NCBI GenBank assembly: GCA_034401135.1
Contig: JAWZSP010000001.1
Coordinates: 6,262,001 to 6,326,000, forward strand
Reading direction: 5' to 3'
Source: Volutella citrinella
Taxonomy: Eukaryota > Ascomycota > Sordariomycetes > Hypocreales > Nectriaceae
DNA length: 64,000 nucleotides
Notes under the pieces: model-generated
Databases searched by the model: none
Told to the model about the DNA's origin: nothing
The model's input: the letters and a program-made list of their open reading frames with translations, nothing else
Shown here: positions 35,020-46,159 of the stretch, piece by piece
Numbering within the stretch: the stretch's first letter is position 1
Layout: each line of letters begins with the position of its first letter
Program-made: the position numbers and the translations under genes

Positions 35020-35302
35020 TCCTGTGGGCGAACCGGTGCATATTTTTGTAGTCAAGGCTCGTGTCTTGCAGAGTGTGAAGACACTGGTTCCATGGGTCAT
35101 CTTTCGTGGACGGTAACAAGGCTTCATAAATATAGGCACCTTCGCTTATTATGCCGCGTGCAGTACGTAGTGAATGCCTTGACGGAGAAATGGTGGGCAC
35201 CTTGTTCAAATTGCCGCATCTTGTGTCAATTGATGTGGTTTCCGCTGTGTATACCGCGTTATTACACAGGACTTCGGGAGTTCTCCCAATTTCCAACCGC
35301 AT
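35003..35302 (-). other. Unrecognised ORF fragment abutting the GlgE-like break
   Basis: A minus-strand frame of about 100 codons overlaps the last 17 bp of the GlgE-like frame and stops on the complement of its TTTACTCG. Its last 50 residues (YIYEALLPSTKDDPWNQCLH, then DYKNMHRFAHRIMAV) look protein-like, but no family is recognised and no ATG lies in a convincing place. It is probably the fragment to which the GlgE-like gene was joined. Confidence 0.3.
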
Positions 35303-36243
35303 GGCAGCTAGCCTTTACAGACGATGAGGGAGCCATAGATTCCAGATGAATGGCACCAGCTCATCAAACTCGAGGGTAGATGATAGATCAATTTGTCGGC
35401 ATGACATTTGAAGAATACAGTCCTCAATTCCCCAGGAAATTACAAGACTATATCCCAAACACTCCCCAGGCTAAACTTTAATTGTCATCGCTATACCCAA
35501 ATCGCATCCCCAAATTTAAGGTCGGTCTGGCGCCGGGCCATCTCGCCTAGGTTGTGGGGGCATCCCGCCATCAGCCACCGCCTCTACCTTGTTTCTCGGC
35601 CATGACGTTGCAAACCCGAGCTCAATTTCAACGTCAACAAGCATGGAAATACGCAAACGCATATTGCGGGGTGGCTGGTGGTGCTTTGAAAGTCGGGGTA
35701 ATGGGGTATGGGCCGGGGGACGGGCGTTGGGTCAATATTTTTGCACAAATGGGAACGCGGCAGTGACTGACGGTTTCTACCCCACCCCCAAACCAAAAGC
35801 TTGGCTCGCGCAAATCCAGGTAATCAGCACGAGGGGATGCTGACGGCGCGAATGCTACATGACATTTCACATCGAACCAGTGTGTCCGGCAGTCGAACAA
35901 GGTGCTGCGTGATTGATGGAATCCGTTGTCGTGTTTCCCCGCCGGCGGAGTGCCAGTTTTCCCGCCACTCTTTGATCCTCTCAAGTAGTAGTGAATGAAA
36001 AGAAACATCAACTTAGACGACGTACCCATGGATCAAGCATGGGCTGTTGAGCCATCAGCCAATGCCGGTGAGATGGCAAAGCGGTGTTACGGCTAATTGT
36101 CACCTTGCAAAAAACATAAAGAGACACTGCTCCCTTCCTTGGGCCTCAGTGACTCTTGTTCCAGCAACCCAAGTCTCAGGCTCTTTTCAAACATTGGATC
36201 TCTTTCGGATTCTAAGGATTGACCCCCTCGACCCATATCCAAC
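35303..36243. other. Spacer upstream of the pectate lyase gene
   Basis: About 0.9 kb without a supported gene; it includes the pectate lyase promoter. A short frame on each strand near 35580-36030 has no recognisable content. Confidence 0.5.
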
Positions 36244-37319
36244 ATGAAGGCCGCTCTAGTCCTATCTCTTCTTCCCTCAATCGTCCAATGCGGTGTCATT
36301 GTACGCCAAAGCCAGACCGGCGATGGCGCACAAGGAGACACCGACGCGACCCAGGGAGACATTGGCGAGCGACCTCCTCCTCGGTTTCCCTTCCCTGTCA
36401 CCAAGTTCCCAGTGGCCAAGGAGACTGTTGTCTTCAAGGAGGCCAAGTACATCATGCCAGGAGAGGTCTTTGATGGCCAGATGAAGCGCTATGAACGCGA
36501 GGAGGGAAGCTGCAACGAGCAGGCTGAAGGCACTGATGCCGATACCGTATTCAACCTCATGCCAGGCGCTACCATTCGAAATGTAATCATTGGAAAGCAC
36601 CAGGCCGAGGGTATCCATGCTCTCGGCGATGCGTGGGTCGAGAATGGTGAGACTCTCAGATGATCATTTGATATCGAATTTCTAACAGCTAGCAGTCTGG
36701 TGGGAGGATGTCTGTGAAGATGCCTTGACATCAAAGGGTCTCAATACTCAGCTGAGGGTCATTGGTGGTGGCGCAAAGAGCGCAACTGACAAGGCGAGTG
36801 ATACATTATCAGTTTGAGTTGCAGAGCTTGCACTAACACTCGCTAGATCTTCCAAGACAACTCCCTTGGCGGAAAGTACAACATCACTGGCTTCTACGCC
36901 GAGAACTTTGGAACTTTTTACCAGTCATGCGGCAACTGTCTCAACCAGGCCAAGCGCAACGCCACCATCCAGAATGTCGTGGCCGTGAATGGCATCAGGA
37001 TGGGAATCGTAAGTCTTTCGTGGATCCTGTTTGACAGAACTTGCTAACCTGAACATCCCAGATCAACCCCAACTACGGCGACGAGTACCGCCTTAAGAAC
37101 GCCCAAATCAAGAACGTCACCAACATTATTGACAAGGAGATTGGAAACAACGTGCAGACGGTTCCCTACTTTATCGGAAAGGGCCCAGATGAGAAGTATG
37201 CTCTGTTTAATGAGACGAGGGACAAGATTGTCGCCTTTGACGGAAAAGTGACCAACTTTTACGAGCCTAAGGAGCCCTATGAGTGGCTCAAGGAGTTCTG
37301 GCCCGATGGCTTCAACTAG
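36244..37319 (+). CDS. Secreted pectate lyase, polysaccharide lyase family 3
   Basis: Exons 36244-36646, 36696-36793, 36847-37008 and 37062-37319 encode 306 residues. A signal peptide (MKAALVLSLLPSIVQC) precedes a short spacer and the PL3 beta-helix. Family marks: GATIRNVIIGKHQAEGIHALGD, VWWEDVCEDALTSKG rebuilt across intron 1, VIGGGAKSATDKIFQDN across intron 2, and FGTFYQSCGNC. The enzyme cleaves de-esterified pectin by calcium-dependent beta-elimination outside the cell, a plant-wall-degrading role. Intron 2 appears to be of the rarer GC-AG type (donor AAG|GCGAGT); no GT donor keeps the frame. The ATG chosen is the only one in front of the signal peptide. Confidence 0.93.
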
Positions 37320-37457
37320 ATTTGAAAAGGCGGAGAGCATCATTGACGAGCGGCAATCGAGCTTTTGCTGTAGTGCACTTAATCCAAGATCCAAAGACTA
37401 AAACTTGAACACGTCGTTGATAGGAGTTATTGAATTTAATAATCGTGGACGTAAGAT

Positions 37458-37706
37458 CTATGTTTTTATGCCATGTTCGAACGCCATTTGTTGTCGCAGG
37501 AACTCGTAAGGTACGAATGCCACTGCCTCGATCAGCTTCCTCCACAGCCGTGCAGTCTTCTTGAATGAGGTGCCTGGAAAGCCCTCGGGTAGGTGTTGGA
37601 GCACATGAAGAATATCGGGGGCCCAAGTGAGCGCAACCTGTATGAAAGGTGGCTCGAATATGCCGTACGGCTCCACGGCGAATGTTTGGCCAGCAATGAA
37701 GTTCTA
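37458..37706 (-). pseudogene. Cytochrome P450 fragment
   Basis: About 80 codons ending at 37458 resemble the F-G helix region of fungal/basidiomycete-type P450s: LPEGFPGTSFKKTARLWRKL, then VPYEFLRQQMAF. The I-helix, ExxR and heme-Cys motifs are absent on both strands for a kilobase around it, so this is an isolated remnant. The frame upstream (37704-38045) does not look like P450 sequence and may be unrelated. Family assignment rests on one motif cluster. Confidence 0.5.
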
Positions 37707-38400
37707 GATTCTCATAATCACCTCGATTTCAGAGTCTTTAATTAGGTTTTGATCATACCAAACAGAACCGGCTGTCCTTTGCTGCTGGGAAGGACTGGAC
37801 CATAAATAATCTGCCGCATCATACATGGTACTGGCGAGTTGTGCTTGTTGGCCATCAGTATGTTCTTCAAGCCAGGTAATGTTCAGCTGCTTACCCAATC
37901 GCCCGCGCTTGTGAATTTTGCCATTTCCGTATTCAGAACAGAGTTTGTTATAGTCTGGCCTGTTAGTTCTCTTCATAGGTAGCATGGCCGACGAATATAT
38001 CTCTCCTAAGCCTAGAACCGGGGTCACCGTTCTGGTGCCACACATTACTGAATCTCAGGGCTAAACAGCCAATCATCCGTAAGGTCCTTCCTTTCGAGAA
38101 ATTCCGGTACAGTGTCCAGTATGCAGTGGAAGTGAATAGACGACATCTTGATGAAGCCCCTCAGCGTGTACGTCAATGCAATATAAACAAATGATAATAT
38201 GGGAAGGCCAAGTATTATTGTCAACCGATTGGAAACAACGGGCATATCTAGTGCATCTAAAATCTTGCCCAGTTTGATCGGGTTTTGGGAGCAAGATTGC
38301 AACAGATCCCTCGTGGCATTCAGCGCCTCATGGACCGCTAGTCGTACCGCAATCTGGGTAGCCTTGCGTTTCAGTGCTTTCAACTCAGCTTTTTCAACAT
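37704..38400 (-). other. Two adjoining unrecognised frames, possible exons
   Basis: Frames at 38383-38045 and 38045-37704 abut. The upper one carries a hydrophobic segment (RLTIILGLPILSFVYIALTY, probable membrane helix) and appears to start after an acceptor-like TTATAG near 38403, so it could be an internal exon. The lower begins with an ATG at 38045. Neither resembles a family I know and no full gene model could be closed. They may be parts of one decayed gene. Confidence 0.25.
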
Positions 38401-38523
38401 TCTATAACAGCCTATCAATATTGTTCAGATGATTTTCAATCTATCATGCCATAGCGCTTTCTTAGGAACTGGAAACAGTCAGATGTCGACTATGATGCAG
38501 GAGTAGGGGGCTCATAGACATCC

Positions 38524-38621
38524 TTAAAAACCCGGGTTAGTGGAAATCCTTAGAAGCAGGGGTTTGGTGGAAATTCCCAAAAGCATGGGTTTACTGGAAA
38601 TCCCCAAAAGCAGGGATTTGG
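38524..38621. repeat. Imperfect 27-bp tandem repeat, about 3.5 copies
   Basis: Successive units of about 27 bp with consensus AAAGCAGGGGTTTGGTGGAA followed by ATCCCCA; the first and last units are partial or diverged. It lies in a gene-poor spacer. No coding role is apparent. Confidence 0.75.
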
Positions 38622-39685
38622 CATCTGCTTCCGAAGTCGGCCATAGAGTGATAACCGACCATCAGTGACAGGCTTTGTAGTTAGTGGTGTAGAGTACTGC
38701 GGCAGCCAAACAACTTAGCTTTGTAGCAGCCGAGAGGTTCACAACCAAGACAGCTACAACATTCCCCGCCATGCTACTGCAACTCCACGAGGTTCTACGG
38801 CAAGTGCTTGTCTCCATCTGCTTTAAAACTGGTATAGACACTGAAGGGCCGTGTGCTATTGCCAGCCAGCCCCGGATTTATCATCATGTCTATGCCGTTG
38901 AATAGGTATGCAGTATCACAAGATGAATGTCAGTTAAGAGCTTACAGAGGAGAAAGCATCACACTGTCAATCACGCTTCAGTTGGTCCAACCACGAACTC
39001 ATCTGCTATTCGGCTACATAATATAATTAAAGCGCCTACTGACCTTGGTGCGAAAAGTACCAAAAATGACCAAACTCGCAGCGTATGTGAGTTACATAAG
39101 AAGACATTTATCGATTCCGTACCTTAAGCAGTGTTAGTATGCTTCTGATCATTAGAGAGACGGCGAACGGTCGTCAGCAGTACATACACCCAACACAGCC
39201 TAAGGTGGCGAGGTGGACTTGGAAGCGCTCTGTGACACCTTCACGGACTCAATTGTGTGATATGGTGCACTTTTAGCTGGCTCAGCGAGCCAGTGGTCCA
39301 ATATTGCACCAGAAGAGCTGCCTACAGACGGTGGGGTAGGTATCAAACTTCCCTTGCCCCATGGCCGGGGGAGTGTGGCATGGGAGCAAGGCGACTCGTT
39401 ATTGTCTTTGGTGTTTGGTGTGTTCATTTTGGTTGGGTGGGAGGAAGGAAAGAATAAAGATGAGTAGGCGAGATCTAAGACTCAAGACAACGAGAACGAA
39501 GCTGTGAACTTCGATGCTGGTCGCTGCAATTGCTACTCGTCTGATTGAATTGGCATGGTGTGGTGGTTCATCGGAGTATTTGAAGCCGACGAAAGGTAGC
39601 CAACAAACAATGAGGCTCCGAAACAATAAAACTGCCATACCTTGCCAACGTAAGGGGAGGAAACGGATACGTACCGCGTTTAGAT
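38622..39685. other. Gene-poor spacer between repeats
   Basis: No supported gene. Short frames near 39200-39640 on opposite strands overlap each other and lack motifs. Confidence 0.5.
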
Positions 39686-39832
39686 CCGGCTACCTGAATA
39701 GGAAAGTGATGCTGGTCAGTGGGAGATGGCACGCTCTCCGGTTCCCTATTCCGGCTAACTGAATAGGAAAGTGATGCTGGTCAGTGGGAGATGTCACGCA
39801 ACTCCGGTTACCTATTCCGGCAACCGGAACAC
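39686..39832. repeat. 65/66-bp direct repeat, two copies plus partial third
   Basis: Copies start at 39686, 39751 and 39817 (the last only its first ten or so bases). Each begins CCGGCTA(C/A)CTGAATAGG and ends CTCCGGTT(C/A)CCTATT; the copies differ at only a few positions. The ends CCTATT and AATAGG are inverted relative to each other, so each unit boundary can form a small hairpin. Confidence 0.8.
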
Positions 39833-40051
39833 AGGGAACATGGTCTGGGGCTGCATGTTTAGGGTAGTATTGGCGTTTCGCCACTCAAGCCACCATAATC
39901 TCCATTGGAAATTTGCAAATGTCGGTGAGCGCTCCAGGGCGCTGTTGAGCCGCAAAGTGGTCATGTAACCATGTCTACTACGCGCCAATATTGTTTCATC
40001 CCACTGGTTTTGTTTGTGTCCATCCACAATTATCAGTCCGGAACTAATCTG

Positions 40052-40287
40052 ATTGGCAATAACCCTTGTCGGGATAAAAGGCAAGCCTTAGCGCCCTCCA
40101 AGAGATTAAGGTCAAACCTATTCCGACGTCCCAATCTAGAGCCCCGACTACTTCTCTCATTCTAGTGCATTCCATAGAGTGCAGGCAGGCCAGAACGAGG
40201 GCCTCATTCTGTATACTTGTCTACTTCTGAGGTGTGGCGGGATGTCACCCAATTGGCTATAATCCTTGTCGGTGCAAAACGCAGGCC
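40052..40287. repeat. Diverged 36-bp direct repeat with 200-bp period
   Basis: ATTGGCAATAACCCTTGTCG at 40052 recurs as ATTGGCTATAATCCTTGTCG at 40252, with the following 16 bases also similar. The two copies lie in the region upstream of the regulator-like gene and suggest an old local duplication. Confidence 0.5.
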
Positions 40288-40462
40288 CAAGCCTCGACCG
40301 GCTTTTCGCTGCAACGCGATACACAGTGAGCTGTGGCGCTGCGAACCCCCACACCGCGCCCGTTGTTGTAATACGTGTGCACTCAACTGCTTGTTCCTAC
40401 CTACTTGAAGCCCGCCCTCCCCATCATTCCTCAAGTTCTCTCTCCTACATGGCCTTGCTTCC

Positions 40463-42704
40463 ATGACTCAACCTACTTGGCCCTTCAGGGCCATCGTCGA
40501 CGAGGACCTCAATTCCGGCCAAGTTCCACAGCCCCCGCAGGCCATTCATGACACTGGAACCGACTCTTTTTTTGCTGGGACACAAAATCTGTACAGCATA
40601 GACCCCGTACTCCCCTTCCCACAAGCCAATGACCACTGGCCAGTTTGCGATGAGGCCTCCCTGTTGGCACCATTAGAACACTTCGACAGGCTCCAGGTTC
40701 CCTACCACGATCCACAGGCTCCCTGCCTGACTGCTAACTTCATTTCCAGAGTCAATACTGGCAAGATGATACATCAATCTCGTCAGCTCCAAGCTTCCTC
40801 GCGTTCCCATATACATCAGAGCAGCCTCGCGAGAGCCTATCGAATCCGGTCTCGACTCCTCACCAAGCAGTTGAGCCCTTCCAACAGTGGATCCCCTCCA
40901 ATCGTTTCGCTTTGCAACAAGCACCATCCGAGCCTCGAGGCTTTAGTCCTTTACAAGTTGAGCGGTTCGAAGAGCCGGAACTCCTGATTGAGACTTTCGG
41001 CCTTGCAGAATTAGAAGAGACTCAACCAGCAACAGAACTCCTGATATCGACAGCAACAATAGCAACGCCGCTTTACAGTGTAGTGCCAGCTGACGTTGTT
41101 CCCCAAGGACCCCCACAACTCGATTCATTCTGCGAGGGATCGTCTGAGGGCTCGATGCCACTGATACACCAAGGTCAGCTGCCTTGTCCGGCTGTCTCAG
41201 CATCGATTGTGTTGCCTGATCCCACATCAACACCAAAGAAGCGACGGCATTCCAACAGACAGGCGGGTTTCTTGACTACATAATTTGTATAGAGGTACTA
41301 AAATTAAATAAAATAGGTTCAACATACCCTGAAACGATATGTCGATCCACAAGGGAACTTTCAGGGAGTTAAGATGAAGTGGCAAGCTTATCTGCCTCCC
41401 CAACCAAAACGTCGCCAGAGGGGCACTAAAGCATGCCCTAGATGTAAAAGGCAGCATTTGAAAGTATGTATCAGACATTTAATAAAGCATAATCCGAACA
41501 ATTAATTGATAGTCTGGCAAGTGCGAGAACTTCGAGGTTGACCCGTTCATGCCGTGCAACAACTGTCGCAAAATCAAAGGCCTGAACCCTTCTTCTTTTG
41601 GCTGCGTGATTGGAGCAGACTTGCAAAGCATGATCACACGTGGTCTCATTTCGGTCACGACTGAATCCAAGTATCCCTTGCTCTGTGATGAAGAGTTAAA
41701 GGGTCAACGACGGCGTCGATATGAACTTAACGAGCCGGGAGATGTATTTTCGACTGACTATGGCGTCTTTGAATCAGCATGTCGCAAGATGGGTGCTACG
41801 TGGGAACCTATGAGCTATGGGGCCACTCCCCACCACGCAGACCTAACTCGCCTAATAATCAGCTTCTATGAGAGCCACCAGGTAGGCTCTGTTATGTTAC
41901 CTCCCCTGCAACTGATTCTAGACTTTATTAACCCGACATACAATGAGCAGACGCCACTTCTATGCTGTGCATTAGCAATACAGGCACCTGGGCAAGTCGT
42001 TGACGACGTGAGCAGGTTGATATTTGACCTTCAAGCTTTGGACTCTCGGCCAACATATCTTCACGTAGTCAAAGACACTATTCGCTCTTTGATTGGCGAT
42101 TTCAAAGCGAACCACCTGACTCAATTTGACAGAAGGCTTCTAACGTATATGTCAAACAAGCTATCTGACATCGGGCAAATGAATCAAGCTTGGCTGGATA
42201 TTGCATTGACAATCATGATGTTACTGGCATACATCGAGATGCAGCTACAGCCCAAGCAATATGTGTATCGTTGCCGCACGACGTTGTTAGTATGCCATCC
42301 TCTTAGACTTATGCAATCTATTTATTTGAGAAACAGGGCCTGCGAGACTAGGAGGAGTAGAACGATATTCTCCTACCCTAGCTCCGCAGACGAAGAGAGG
42401 TGCCTCTACAATGCAAACACACTGCTTGCGCATTTCCATCACGCGCTTCGGGGCGGTGCGATATTGAATGCTGAATATGGAAAATATTCTATTGCCTGGC
42501 TGAACGTGGAAGAACATCACTTTCTCCAGAGCCTCCGCCAGGTGGTCGACAGCGGTAGCCAACCTCCAACATGTCAGGAAGAGCAAAGACTAACATTGTT
42601 TAGGAATAGGAGATGAAAGAGTCGGATACTTTATTCGCCAAATGTTTGAAAGGCATTGGGAGCCAAGGAAACAAGTCCAACGCTATTTGTCTAGTAAGAA
42701 CTAG
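40463..42704 (+). CDS. Putative fungal transcription regulator with divergent Cys cluster (five exons)
   Basis: Exons 40463-40696, 40750-41266, 41354-41463, 41513-42554 and 42604-42704 give 667 residues. Introns 1 and 4 have textbook CTAAC branch sites; intron 2 (donor GTTTCT, acceptor CACAAG) is the weakest. After a long Pro/Gln/Ser-rich N-terminus comes a basic stretch and a Cys cluster: KACPRCKRQHLK, SGKCENF, MPCNNCRKIKG and FGC. The spacing C-x2-C-x9-C-x10-C-x2-C-x12-C is looser than canonical Zn2Cys6, and a Ser sits where the third Cys is expected right at an exon junction. The C-terminal half is helical and ends RVGYFIRQMFERHWEPR, a tail seen in related uncharacterised fungal proteins. 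A nuclear regulatory role is an inference. Confidence 0.65.
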
Positions 42705-42990
42705 GCTGGATGGGGTAGGCCGTGCCTGGGCTCTGACAATGATGCGTGAAAATAGCTACTTAGCTCCTGGTTTTATTAAAGAAGAAGGGAAAACAGATTT
42801 TGCAAAGGATCTTAATACAACTTGGATTTCAGTATAATCCGGTGTTGGCCTATAGCCCTGCTCTTAAGATATAATCAGCCAGCACCAATTTAAGTATCTG
42901 ACACAAAACATATCGCCAGATATATAGGATGAATATAGAAGTCTGAGCTAGCGGGAATATAAAGAGGATAACTTCTAGAAATGTATCATT

Positions 42991-44822
42991 CTATCGTCCC
43001 ATGGCCCGCTCAACCTCTGTGAGCGCAGCAAGAACCTTTTCATCCTCTGTCCGCCTCGCGATGAGCTGCAGACTAACTGGCGCATCGACATACTTCTCCG
43101 GGTCGTACATCTCATGGACGAAGCGATCCTCGTCGTTATTTGGGATGTAGTCCAGATCCTTCTTGTCCTTGGCCGGGTCCACGACTGTGACTGGGAATAC
43201 TACACCCGGATAGTCCAAGAGGTTCCAGTTTGAAGTGTAGCCCCAGTAACGGGACTGCTCGTGCGGCGGCGCGGCTCCAAACGAAGGGGGACAGAGGATG
43301 ACGTCCACCTCGTGCCCGTCGGCGTCGGCAGTCTTGTTCCAGGCGTCGGCGTACGCCTCTCGATACAAGTCGCGTTCCACACAGCGCTGTCACATCTATC
43401 AGTACTTTGAAATCATGAACTCCGGAAGAAAACTTACATCCCAAAGCTCCTGTTGCGTCAGGTTCTTGACAGCCGGCTGCTCCGTAATGATGAACTTTGT
43501 AAGCGGCAGAAGCGGCTCCCCGGTCTCCTTCATGATGTCGAGCACATGCTTGCCCCCATCAGTCCAGTACAGCGAGGACAGCGTCTCCCAGCCCTTGGCG
43601 TGGTCGATGAACGAGCAATCCCAGTCCACGACCTGCATCCCAGCCTTTTTACATGCCTCAGACACTTCCTTGAGCGCACGGATCATTGGCGGATGCGGGC
43701 GAACGACACCGTCCCACCACTGGACTGCAATCTTGAGCGGCTTGTCGAACTTGTAAGGAGTCCATTCTTTTCCTGATAGGGAGGGGTCTCTGCGCCAGGG
43801 CTTCGCGGCAAGGGCAATCTTCATGAATAGCTCGAGGGTTTCCCTGTCCACTGCCATCGGGCCCGGCGTCGACATGATAGTCTCCTTGCCGACCATGTGG
43901 GTTCGCTGTCCACGCACAGTGATGCGTTTGACGGTTGGTCTGTGACTGTTAAAACGAAGGGACTTGGCCAGGGCTACCAGGGTCTACTCACTTGAAGCCG
44001 TAGATGCCGACATGAGCCGCGGGGCATCGAATACTGCCGCCAATGTCGCCGCCCACTCCCTGTCTCGGTCAGCATTCGGATGTCGCACGTAGTTTCACAA
44101 GGACTGACCAGAATGCTGCCACGCATGCCGATGAGAGCTGCTTCACCGCCCGTGCTCCCTCCAGGCGTGAGGTCTCGGTTATACGGGTTCACCGTCCTCT
44201 TGTAGACATTACTCTCCGTCTCAAGATGCATTATGGTCTGCGGCTGCGTCGTGCGGGCGAAGAAGACGCAGCCCTCGTCCCAAAGCGTGTCGTACAGTAT
44301 ATTCGATCCGTGTGGCTTGCCAACCCACGCGACAAACGAGGAGCAAGTCGTCACATCAGGACCGACCATGCCGTGATGCTCCTTGGTGGAGATGGGAAGG
44401 CCAAACAAGCTGCCTTTGGGCTCGGGCATGGCGTCCAGTTCCTTGGCCCGGTCAATCGCGAAATCCCACATCAGCTCCGTCAAGCAGTTTGTCTAGATCT
44501 CGTTAGCCCCTCGCTCCCTCGGCATGTCTGGTTGTCAACATACCGCAGCATGCGCGACGGCAGCCCTTCGGAGGAACGCTCGCGTGACCTCTTCCACGGA
44601 AATCTTTCGCTCGCGTAGAACCTGCAGCAGCTGGATGACGGAGTAGTTCTCCGTAATCTCAATCTCGCGAGCCGTGAGTACCAGCTTCGGCAAGCCCTGC
44701 GAGTTTTGCGGAAGGGTGTCGGGAAGGCCCTGCAGCTTGGGCTCGACCTTGGCGAGGGAAGCATCACGCCGGGCGCGCTCCTTGGCTGCCGTCTCCTCCC
44801 ATGATTTTACTGGCTGACGCAT
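42991..44822 (-). CDS. Amidase-signature protein, acetamidase-like (five exons)
   Basis: Exons 44822-44544, 44492-44109, 44059-43992, 43939-43438 and 43386-42991 encode 542 residues, the usual size of fungal acetamidases. The Ser-cisSer-Lys triad is visible: Lys in LPISTKEHHGMVG, cis-Ser in TPGGSTGGEAAL and nucleophile Ser in GVGGDIGGSIRCPAA, the last rebuilt across an intron. The enzyme would hydrolyse small amides to acid plus ammonia in the cytosol, serving nitrogen or carbon supply. The start MRQPVK is the first ATG in frame, 82 bp below a TATA-like CTATATAG. Some relatives act on indole-acetamide or formamide, so the substrate is open. Confidence 0.94.
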
Positions 44823-44904
44823 GATGGAGTCTAGATGCAAAATAGAAGCAATGAAGAATGGAGGATTTAGCAGTGGATTCTATGCGAAATGGCAGCGGTA
44901 GTCG

Positions 44905-44912
44905 CTATATAG
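44905..44912 (-). promoter_or_regulatory. TATA-like box of the amidase gene
   Basis: The palindromic CTATATAG lies 82 bp upstream of the amidase ATG on the minus strand. It is the only TATA-like element close to that start. Confidence 0.4.
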
Positions 44913-46159
44913 ATGGACGCGGAGTGTGAGATGAGATAGCATCGGAGAGAGAGCGGGGGCGTTTTCGGCCAGATATCGCAGCAGCCCACGACGATAACCG
45001 AGGACCCAGAGCCAGTGCACCTGCAGCGTTACCAGTCTCGCTATCATCTGCCGCTCCGAGCGGCCGGCTTGGTGCGGGCACCAATAGAACCGGTGGCGTC
45101 GTGGTCATTCGGCTCGGACAAAGAATCGGAGTGGGGATTCCCCGCGATAACAAACCTCCGACCCCACGGCTTACTAGGCCTATTACGAGATGGTCAAGTG
45201 CCGTCTTTGTCCGATTACACGGAGCGGCCCTCTGCGGCCCAGCACGGCAAGCCGGGTCCGAATACATAGGATGTGCCGTCGTGGGTGTCTAGTCCATAGT
45301 GGGGTTTTCCAGCGAGAGCCATGCATATTGATCTGGCCGAAATATTCCGGGTTTTATAAAGAGCAGTGCATATAGGATAGCAAAGAGGGTGATTAACATG
45401 TTGTCAGTAGACGTAGTATCAAAATCGTCTGATGACAAGAGAACAATCAATTGAGTTAATGCTTGACACTCATAGTGCAGAATTGCTGAGCATCCCCTTG
45501 AGAGCACTAAATACATTACCTTAGAAACTCGACAAAGTCGCTTATATTAGGAACTCCAGGCCCCTATGTAGAGCCTCAAAGAAGCAACGTACTGTTGTTG
45601 CAACTGGCTGGCCTTATTTTTCTGGCCACGAAATGGAGCTGTTACAGTGATCGAATTTGCCCAGTTTCTACGGTACCAGCCTCCAGTACTCTGGATCTAT
45701 GCTGTTTGAAAACAGCCTGATGATGATTCTCAAAGTCACACACGGCCCCATAAAACACAAATGCACAAAGCAGGGCGATCAGGTCCATATTAGGACAGGC
45801 ACAAATAAGCAGGAATGTAATAGAAGGGGCTGGGGTAGCGAACTGAAACTACACCACAGCTTGGTTTCACAACATCCGTGCGACGAGGCTGCAGCACTTT
45901 TCTCCCTCTTTATTCGCCAGCCGAACGGGAAAATGCAGCCAAGAAATGACAAAAGCCTCGATCAACACGTCATCTGAGAGGAAAGAACTAATAATAGCAT
46001 TGGAGGGGGCGCAGTAGCATTAGCATTCAGCCCTTACATTACGTCGACGTTCGCGCTCAAAGACTTGACGGTCAGTATAAACCCGTCAAACGCACTTGAT
46101 AGACATCGCGAGGCAGCACACACAAAGTACAGAGATAACGTGAAGCCGCGCGTATCCAA
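44913..46159. other. Divergent promoter spacer
   Basis: 1.2 kb between the divergently transcribed amidase and DUF3176 genes. No frame with conserved content was found; short frames near 44905-45290 overlap on both strands. Confidence 0.5.
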
